13,251 bases of DNA from an uncultured Saprospiraceae bacterium (lineage in GTDB: Bacteria; Bacteroidota; Bacteroidia; Chitinophagales; Saprospiraceae), in contig CAKZLT010000016.1 of NCBI GenBank assembly GCA_937127195.1, forward strand, positions 1 through 13,251, in the 5' to 3' direction. Position numbers and translations under genes: made by a program. Each line of letters begins with the position of its first letter. Positions within the stretch are counted from its first letter, which is position 1. Of this stretch, positions 7,742 through 13,251 are shown piece by piece. The notes under the pieces are model-generated. The model was given only the letters and a program-made list of their open reading frames with translations, ran no database searches and had not been told where the DNA came from.

Positions 7742-9634
7742 TTAAGAATTATGCTTTTCTATAAATGAAAAAATTCGTTTAGCTAACAATTTTGCTTCTT
7801 CTGACAAATCATCAAATGAATTCATTTCTTCAGTTGCAGCTATTGCAAAATCTATTTTTTGCTTGATTGTACCTGATTTGGCTGCAAATCTATTTATGTT
7901 AAGTTGCTTATCTATGAATTCTCCAATTTTTTCTGCTTGATAATCTTCATGGTTTAAATTATCAAAAATGGATGCGTTTTGAATTTTATTTGCCTTGTCT
8001 AACTTTTCTAAAGTTTTTTCTAAAATTTTAGGAGATACCAAATTCTCTATTTCTCTAGCTTTTAATGAATAAAACCTATCACCTAAAGCGTTTTTTAATA
8101 GTTTAAATCTTTCTGCTTTAGCAGTTTTATTACTATCTTTTTCATTTACTCCATCATTATCAGCAATCAAAAATATATTTCCAGAAATAGCTTCTACATT
8201 AATATTTTTATAATCTTCACCTTTTTCAGCACTATCTAAAAAAGACCAATGAGTAATATTATTACCACCATATTCAATGAAAGAAAAATGCAAATCTTCT
8301 TGAAATAGTTTTGATTGTTGATTTTCTTCCTTTAAACTTTCTTGATACAATTTTAGATATTTTCTAACATAGAATCTATCTGTAATACCTTCAACCCAAA
8401 TTGTACAATTAGCTAGAAAAACAGAAGAGTTTCTTACACCTAGTTCGTTAAGCAAGTTAAAATTAGGGTTAGTAATATTCGAGACTTTAAACTTTGCCGT
8501 TTGTCTTGAAGACTTTACATATCCTTCTTGAAGTGTTTTCTGAAAATGATAAACCGAAACCTTGTCTCTAAAGTCAACAGTCATATCAAGAAAATGATTA
8601 GAATGTGTAGTAAAAAAGACTATCAAATTTGGAAACCTTGTTATTGTTTCTAATAATATTCTTTGGTATGCTGGATGTAGATTAATTTCTGGTTCTTCAA
8701 TAAATAGAATACAATTTCTATTGTTACTCTCAAACATTGGAAAAGTTAAATTGATAATAGACTGAATACCATCCCCAATTAAATGAATAGGATATTCTTT
8801 CTCTTTTCCTATTTTTATACGAAGATGATTGTCATCACCCTTCATAGGAGTTATTTTTACGAGTTGATTTTCAAAAAAAGTTTCAGAAAGAAATTGTTCA
8901 AAATCTTCTTTAATTATTCTTTTATCTTCTGGAGAGTTATGAAGTTCCTGAATAGTACCCGTAAAATGTTCTCCTGTAGAAATTTTAACATCTTCTTTTA
9001 ACCTAAGTTTATCTTTTGGAAAATAGAATTTAATAAAATGGTTATGTAGAACTTTTATATTATCAATATACCTCAAAGTGCGTATAATTGGAATAAATTG
9101 AACATAATATTGTTTACTGTGCCTTCTTAGCGGGTAGTTATCTATAATTTGTATAAGTTCTTCAAGCATATCTTCATCTTCAGATTGATGTTTTTTGAGT
9201 TCATTTATATAATGAAAAAAAGTATTTAACTCATTTCTTAATTCATCATAGCTTACCCAATTTTCAAAATCAGGCTCTTCTAAGTTTATATAACTTAACG
9301 ATTGAGGTATTGGTATCTTGTTTAAATCAAGGAAATCTGAATACTTTTTAAGAAAAATATTTACAAATTTTTTATGATTAGAAAAGATGCTTTTCATGAC
9401 TACAACCATATCAAAAATATCAGTTTCTACTTCACGATATTTCAAATATTTTTCTTCACTAGGTTGGAATGCTAAAAATAATTCTCTAAGTAATCTACTT
9501 TTCCCTGAATTATTGACACCGATGAAAATATTTATTTGAGATAAATTTTCTATTGCTCCTTTATTATTTCCTTGAAATTCATAAAGTTTGAAAACTTCAT
9601 TTATTTGGTTTAGTAATACTATATCCATTTTCAT
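7742..9634 (-). CDS. OLD-family protein: ABC-type ATPase with C-terminal TOPRIM nuclease domain
   Basis: OLD proteins couple an SMC/ABC-like ATPase to a TOPRIM metal-dependent nuclease; several act in phage defence. In this 630-aa protein the Walker A is GVNNSGKS (39-46). A long helical insert lies near 60-260. HLIGDGIQS (284-292) sits at the ABC-signature position, Walker B is CILFIEEPEINLHP (308-321), and the switch histidine is H344 in FTTHSNHF. The TOPRIM domain begins with E415 in WVEGITDR and has the D492-x-D494 pair in LIADNDG and a REIENL motif (527-532). All expected catalytic positions are present, so it looks active. No UvrD-like GajB helicase is adjacent, which points to a solitary class 1 OLD and not Gabija. 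Base composition is clearly lower in GC than the flanking genes, suggesting transfer. A second in-frame ATG lies two codons downstream. Confidence 0.88.
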   Translation of the reverse strand: MKMDIVLLNQINEVFKLYEFQGNNKGAIENLSQINIFIGVNNSGKSRLLRELFLAFQPSEEKYLKYREVETDIFDMVVVMKSIFSNHKKFVNIFLKKYSDFLDLNKIPIPQSLSYINLEEPDFENWVSYDELRNELNTFFHYINELKKHQSEDEDMLEELIQIIDNYPLRRHSKQYYVQFIPIIRTLRYIDNIKVLHNHFIKFYFPKDKLRLKEDVKISTGEHFTGTIQELHNSPEDKRIIKEDFEQFLSETFFENQLVKITPMKGDDNHLRIKIGKEKEYPIHLIGDGIQSIINLTFPMFESNNRNCILFIEEPEINLHPAYQRILLETITRFPNLIVFFTTHSNHFLDMTVDFRDKVSVYHFQKTLQEGYVKSSRQTAKFKVSNITNPNFNLLNELGVRNSSVFLANCTIWVEGITDRFYVRKYLKLYQESLKEENQQSKLFQEDLHFSFIEYGGNNITHWSFLDSAEKGEDYKNINVEAISGNIFLIADNDGVNEKDSNKTAKAERFKLLKNALGDRFYSLKAREIENLVSPKILEKTLEKLDKANKIQNASIFDNLNHEDYQAEKIGEFIDKQLNINRFAAKSGTIKQKIDFAIAATEEMNSFDDLSEEAKLLAKRIFSFIEKHNS

Positions 9635-9647
9635 TTTTTAATAAAAA

Positions 9648-9686
9648 ATTGGATAACAAATATCATTACAATATTCATTATCCAAT
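9648..9686 (-). terminator. Terminator of the symporter gene
   Basis: ATTGGATAA at 9648-9656 pairs with TTATCCAAT at 9678-9686 across a 21-nt loop. Read on the minus strand, the stem follows the symporter stop by about 20 nt and is followed by TTTTTTATT. It ends about 14 nt before the OLD start, so the OLD gene may begin in its own short leader or depend on read-through. Confidence 0.55.
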
Positions 9687-9705
9687 TCCATTTTACAAAG
9701 TTTTA

Positions 9706-11424
9706 TTATACTTCATCTTCCGTTTCCTCTTCCCCAATCATCGACTGAAAAATAAAAGCCAATCCAATCAATAAAAGACAGCCAATAGGATTTAACCAAA
9801 GAAATGCCAATTTAATATATCCATATTTGCTTAACGCAAAAATGGAAATCACGGCAATTTCAGTGAATAACCCAGCCCACAAAACGGCTCTTCCTTTGAT
9901 ATTTTTAAAGATAAATGCTACCAAAAATATACCCAGAATAGCACCATAAAATAATGAACCAATAATATTAACCGCTTCGATAAGATTATCAAATAGCTGC
10001 GCTGTCATCGCAAAAAACAAGGCAATCACACCCCATCCTGCCGTAAAAAGACGTGAAGCATTCAAATAGTGCTTATCAGAACCATCTTTTTTGAAATTCC
10101 TTTTATAAATATCAATTGTTGTTGTTGTTGCCAGCGCGTTGAGTTCGGAAGCTGTCGAAGACATTGCCGCCGAAAAAATCACCGCCAATAGCAATCCAAC
10201 CAATCCAACGGGCATATATCCCATGACAAAAGAAATGAAAACATAATCGGTATCTTTGGTTTCAGCATCTGGATTTTGTTTTACAATTAAGTTTTTGACT
10301 TCATTTCGGACAGCACTTTCGTCTTTGACTAGTTGATTAATATTGGCTTTTGAAGTATTGATAGCTGCTTCATCTTCCGAATGAATCGCACCGATTAGCG
10401 TATTAATCGCTTCTTTTTTATTTTCAAAAATAACGGTATGTTGCTGGTCTAACTCTTGATAGGTCGTTTCGTAACTTGTTCCTTCAAGGTTATCTACGTT
10501 CGCTTTATTAAAATGAACAGGAGGCATCGTGAACTGATAAAACATAAATACCAAAATACCAACAAACAAAACAGAAAATTGCATTGGTACTTTAAGAATA
10601 CCATTAAACAACAAACCTAATCGACTCTCAGTCAACGAACGCCCTGAAAGATAGCGTTGAACCTGTGATTGATCGGTTCCAAAATAGGATAGAAATAAGA
10701 AAGTACCTCCCAGGATTCCTGTCCATATCGTATATTTATCATTCAAATTAAAAGAAAAATCAACCACTTCGAGTTTTTCCATTTTACCCGCAACGCTCAA
10801 TGCATCTACAAAACTGACATCTTGTGGCAAACTAAAAACCAAAATTACGCCCGCGATGAACATTCCCGAAAGGATAACAATCATCTGTTGTTGTTGCGTC
10901 TGACTCACGGCTGTTGTCCCTCCAGCGACCGTATAAATAATGACCACCAAGCCAATAAATAAATTAGTTAAAGCCAAATTCCAGCCCAAAATAGAAGATA
11001 AAATAATGGCTGGTGCGAAAATGGTCAAACCTGCTGCTAAGCCTCGCGATACCAAAAACAAGCTCGCTGTAAACATCCTCACAGGCTTGCCAAAGCGTCC
11101 TTCGAGGTATTCGTAAGCGGTATATACTTTTAAATTATAGTAAATCGGCAGAAAGAAAACCGACAAAATAACCATCGCAATCGGTAATCCAAAGTAAAAT
11201 TGAGCAAACCCCATTCCTTCTTCGTAGGCTTGCCCAGGAGTAGAAAGAAAGGTAATTGCGCTGGCTTGCGTTGCCATGATAGATAGACCAATTGTCCACC
11301 ATTTGAGTTCTCGTTTTCCGAGAAGGTAATCCTGAACATTTGTCGTATCTCGCGTTTTCCAAACCCCGTAACCGACTATTCCGAATAGCGTTCCGAGCAT
11401 TACAATCCAATCAAGAGCACTCAT
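9706..11424 (-). CDS. Sodium:solute symporter (SSS family), substrate unknown
   Basis: This 572-aa inner-membrane protein should use the sodium gradient to import a small solute. Hydrophobic spans run throughout. Family marks are the unwound first-helix region ATQASAITFLSTPGQAY (51-67), the conserved GTDQSQVQRYLSGRS (249-263), and AAMSSTASELNALATTT (419-435), where S422/S423 lie at the Na2 sodium-site position. A hydrophilic, charged insert of roughly 90 residues (about 300-392) interrupts the spans between conserved parts and would form a large soluble loop. The C-terminus is very acidic (GEEETEDEV). The substrate cannot be read from sequence; sugars, proline, pantothenate or sialic acid are all possible in this family. 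It lies 90 nt behind a small membrane protein gene on the same strand, with a GC-rich hairpin between. Confidence 0.93.
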   Translation of the reverse strand: MSALDWIVMLGTLFGIVGYGVWKTRDTTNVQDYLLGKRELKWWTIGLSIMATQASAITFLSTPGQAYEEGMGFAQFYFGLPIAMVILSVFFLPIYYNLKVYTAYEYLEGRFGKPVRMFTASLFLVSRGLAAGLTIFAPAIILSSILGWNLALTNLFIGLVVIIYTVAGGTTAVSQTQQQQMIVILSGMFIAGVILVFSLPQDVSFVDALSVAGKMEKLEVVDFSFNLNDKYTIWTGILGGTFLFLSYFGTDQSQVQRYLSGRSLTESRLGLLFNGILKVPMQFSVLFVGILVFMFYQFTMPPVHFNKANVDNLEGTSYETTYQELDQQHTVIFENKKEAINTLIGAIHSEDEAAINTSKANINQLVKDESAVRNEVKNLIVKQNPDAETKDTDYVFISFVMGYMPVGLVGLLLAVIFSAAMSSTASELNALATTTTIDIYKRNFKKDGSDKHYLNASRLFTAGWGVIALFFAMTAQLFDNLIEAVNIIGSLFYGAILGIFLVAFIFKNIKGRAVLWAGLFTEIAVISIFALSKYGYIKLAFLWLNPIGCLLLIGLAFIFQSMIGEEETEDEV

Positions 11425-11471
11425 TGAGTTAGTTTTATTTTTTTAGCAAAGGGAGATTTAATTAATCGTAA

Positions 11472-11504
11472 AGGTGTCGGACGCTTGCGGAGCGTCCGAC
11501 GCCT
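11472..11504. repeat. GC-rich palindrome between the small membrane protein and the symporter
   Basis: A 14-position stem pairs 11472-11485 with 11491-11504 around TGCGG; the core GTCGGACGCT is perfect and one outer pair is T-G. On the plus strand it is followed by a T8 run, but no plus-strand gene ends here. On the minus strand it sits inside the probable operon, so it may attenuate or stabilise the mRNA, or be a dispersed REP-like element. Confidence 0.6.
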
Positions 11505-11514
11505 ACCGTTTTTT

Positions 11515-11637
11515 TTATAAAAATGCTTTTGTAAACCAGTAAAATAGCGCAATAATAATGACGTGCATTATTAGTACAAAGGCATACATTTGATTCCAAG
11601 TTTTAAAAATGGGCGGCTTATCTTCCTTTAATGACAT
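11515..11637 (-). CDS. 40-aa single-span membrane protein, probable symporter companion
   Basis: The frame encodes MSLKEDKPPIFKTWNQMYAF followed by a hydrophobic stretch (VLIMHVIIIALFYWF) and a short basic tail, ending in TAA. The layout is a hydrophilic, charged N-terminus and one transmembrane helix. It lies on the same strand just ahead of the symporter. Short one-span proteins next to SSS symporters are common in Bacteroidota, and the KTWNQMYAFV composition looks like real protein, not chance. No Shine-Dalgarno sequence is visible, as expected here. The role is inferred: assembly, stability or modulation of the transporter. I know of no gene symbol. Confidence 0.8.
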   Translation of the reverse strand: MSLKEDKPPIFKTWNQMYAFVLIMHVIIIALFYWFTKAFL

Positions 11638-11739
11638 AGTTGAAATATTTGATGAATATGCAATATAAAGACTTTAGAATTGGATAAAGTTTAAAATGAT
11701 AGTTTTTTTGAATAGGATGTTTTGAAAACAAGTTGTCAG

Positions 11740-11957
11740 AAGATATTTTAAAGAGGTTCTATATGATTTTATGTGGTCATTCAAAGTGTCACCTACTTAG
11801 TCTGATTATTTCTAGATTCTAGTTTCTGCTACCGCTGTTAATCGAAACAGCGGTAGCAGAAACTAGAAACCAGAATCCGAGAATCTAGAAACCATTTGAA
11901 AAAGCGAAATTTTAGACAAACCGCATAAAATCATAAAGAACCTTTAAAGAATAACTT
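11740..11957. repeat. About 218-bp nested palindrome, MITE-like
   Basis: The outer arms 11740-11776 and 11921-11957 are inverted copies matching at 30 of 37 positions without gaps, including a conserved ATGATTTTATGYGG end. At the centre a perfect 23-bp stem pairs 11819-11841 with 11848-11870 around AATCGA. Between arms and centre the two halves are only loosely related, though CTAGATTCT-like motifs recur at 11813-11821 and 11880-11887. No coding frame is present. This resembles a short nonautonomous inverted-repeat element or the relic of one. It fills most of the 416-bp gap between the small membrane protein and dnaN; the remaining 11638-11739 is AT-rich with no feature I can support. Confidence 0.65.
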
Positions 11958-12006
11958 TTCTATAAAATGTTAATCGTTTTTTATTAAAAAATAGATATTA
12001 AACATT

Positions 12007-12014
12007 TATATTTG
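12007..12014 (+). promoter_or_regulatory. -7 promoter box for dnaN
   Basis: TATATTTG matches the Bacteroidota TAnnTTTG element exactly and stands 40 bp before the dnaN start, placing transcription start near 12020. The -33 region is T-rich (GTTTTTTATT) without a clear TTG. Confidence 0.6.
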
Positions 12015-12018
12015 CTTG

Positions 12019-12036
12019 ATTACAAATTTTTGTAAT
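12019..12036 (+). promoter_or_regulatory. Short palindrome in the dnaN leader
   Basis: ATTACAAA at 12019-12026 and TTTGTAAT at 12029-12036 form a perfect 8-bp inverted repeat around TT. It overlaps the expected transcription start and ends 17 nt before the ATG. It could be an operator half-site pair or a weak 5' mRNA hairpin; AT richness makes chance possible. Confidence 0.35.
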
Positions 12037-12053
12037 ATAAAAAGAATGTATCT

Positions 12054-13169
12054 ATGAAATTTAGTGTATCCTCTAGCGATTTATTGAAACAATTGCAAAT
12101 AGTCAGTGGTGCGATTGGTTCGAATCCTGTATTACCAATCTTGGAAGATTTTCTATTTACTATTGAAGGAAATACTTTAAATATAGCTGCTACGGACTTA
12201 GAAACGACTATCACAACGTCAATCGAAGTGCAGGCAAGCGGAGACGCAAGTGTAGCTATTCCTGCTAAAATTTTGATGGATACTTTGAAGGCTTTGCCAC
12301 AGCAGCCGATTACATTCAGTGTTGCAGAAGATAATTTCGGTATCGGAATTACTTCGGCTTATGGTCGTTATAAGTTGGCTGGTGAAAATGGTGCTGATTT
12401 TCCTCAAATTCCAACGGCGGATGATGTGAGTACAATTGTTGTACCTGCGCCCGTTTTGATGCAAGCGATTACCAAAACGATTTTTGCTACTAGCAACGAT
12501 GAATTGCGTCCTGCAATGACAGGTGTTTACTTTAAAGTCGCTGACAATACATTGACTTGTGTAGCAACGGATGCGCATAAGTTGGTTCGTTTTGCTTATG
12601 ATGACATTGCGGACACCATGGAAGCTGATTTTATTGTTCCTAAAAAAGCATTAAACCTACTAAAAGGTGCATTGCCAGCAGGTGATGAAGTAAAACTTTC
12701 TTTCAATAGAGCCAATGCTTTCTTCTCATTTGGTAATGTAAATATGGTTTGTCGCTTAATTGACGCACGTTATCCTGATTATAATGCAGTTATTCCTGCC
12801 GATAATCCACACACAATGACAGCAAGTCGCGCGGATTTTCAAAGTTCATTGAAGCGTATTGCTATCTATGCCAATAAGACAACGAATCAAGTTATTTTAA
12901 AAATTACCGAAAATAGTTTAACTGTTTCTGCGCAAGATTTGGATTTTTCTAATGAAGCGACCGAACAATTGACTTGTACTTACGAAGGTGAGCCAATGAC
13001 AATCGGTTTTAATGCTAAATTTTTGGTAGAAATGCTTGGCGTATTAGAAACGGACGAAATCAAAATGGAGCTTTCTGGTCCAACTCGTGCTGGTATTTTG
13101 CTTCCTTCTGAGAATAATGATGATGAAGAAATTTTGATGTTAGTTATGCCTGTTATGTTGAGTAACTAA
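12054..13169 (+). CDS. dnaN: DNA polymerase III beta subunit (sliding clamp)
   Basis: DnaN is the ring-shaped processivity clamp that tethers DNA polymerase III and many repair proteins to DNA. The 371-aa length is normal. The three repeated clamp domains are visible in order: MKFSVSSSDLLKQLQIVSGA at the start with LPILEDFLF; a second domain beginning near VPAPVLMQAITKTIFATSND (about 129-148) with ATDAHKLVRF; and a third beginning near the RYPDYNAVIP motif (about 240-249) and ending EEILMLVMPVMLSN, the usual clamp C-terminus that forms part of the peptide-binding pocket. The start follows an AT-rich leader with a TAnnTTTG box. dnaA and recF are not next to it here, unlike the classic origin arrangement. 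Confidence 0.97.
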   Translation: MKFSVSSSDLLKQLQIVSGAIGSNPVLPILEDFLFTIEGNTLNIAATDLETTITTSIEVQASGDASVAIPAKILMDTLKALPQQPITFSVAEDNFGIGITSAYGRYKLAGENGADFPQIPTADDVSTIVVPAPVLMQAITKTIFATSNDELRPAMTGVYFKVADNTLTCVATDAHKLVRFAYDDIADTMEADFIVPKKALNLLKGALPAGDEVKLSFNRANAFFSFGNVNMVCRLIDARYPDYNAVIPADNPHTMTASRADFQSSLKRIAIYANKTTNQVILKITENSLTVSAQDLDFSNEATEQLTCTYEGEPMTIGFNAKFLVEMLGVLETDEIKMELSGPTRAGILLPSENNDDEEILMLVMPVMLSN

Positions 13170-13251
13170 GTTTTTTTGTTACTATTCAGAACAGAGACTA
13201 AAAGACCGCGCTACGCGCTAAGAGAATAGAGACACTTTTATTAGTAGCCTT
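13170..13251. other. Unassigned tail after dnaN
   Basis: After the stop codon there is a T7 run without a preceding GC stem, then a small GC-rich palindrome, CGCGCTACGCG at 13207-13217. No gene start or clear terminator is visible before the window ends. Confidence 0.4.

Noticed and set aside
7742..9634. Gabija (GajA) or another multi-gene defence system
   Set aside because: No UvrD-like GajB, methylase, reverse transcriptase or other partner lies on either side; neighbours are asd and a symporter.

Overview
The window looks like a chromosomal segment of a low-GC member of the Bacteroidota. The signs are Bacteroidota-style promoter boxes (TAnnTTTG) ahead of dnaN and asd, starts preceded by A/T-rich leaders instead of Shine-Dalgarno sequences, a long DUF2723 membrane protein, and NusA, DnaN and Asd sequences of the type seen in that phylum. 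I cannot fix the genus; a Saprospirales or Cytophagales relative is only a guess. Most of the content is ordinary housekeeping and transport, and I see no multi-gene novel system. The parts that deserve attention are intergenic palindromes, a stand-alone OLD-type nuclease, a small repeat-containing secreted protein and a short unlisted membrane protein ahead of a symporter.

Layout. Positions 2-1153 (+) hold the 3' part of nusA, cut by the window edge. It converges on a 1017-aa DUF2723 membrane protein (1387-4440, -) across a 230-bp gap holding three consecutive hairpin structures. Next on the minus strand come an alkaline phosphatase lipoprotein (4658-5770), a small Lys/Ser/Cys-rich secreted protein (5976-6374), aspartate-semialdehyde dehydrogenase (6552-7544), an OLD-family ATPase/TOPRIM protein (7742-9634), a sodium:solute symporter (9706-11424) and a 40-aa single-span membrane protein (11515-11637). 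A 416-bp gap contains a roughly 218-bp nested palindrome and the dnaN promoter. The sliding clamp gene dnaN (12054-13169, +) follows, and the window ends in an unassigned 82-bp tail.

How the genes relate. Most are separately transcribed single genes with their own terminator-like hairpins. The likely exception is the 40-aa membrane protein with the symporter, which reads like a two-gene unit. Asd feeds lysine, threonine, methionine and diaminopimelate synthesis; the phosphatase releases phosphate outside the cytoplasm; the DUF2723 protein probably glycosylates exported proteins; NusA and DnaN serve transcription and replication. The OLD gene is markedly more AT-rich in sampled lines (23-25% GC against 42-52% in sampled dnaN and asd lines) and looks like an acquired, possibly defensive gene set among core genes.
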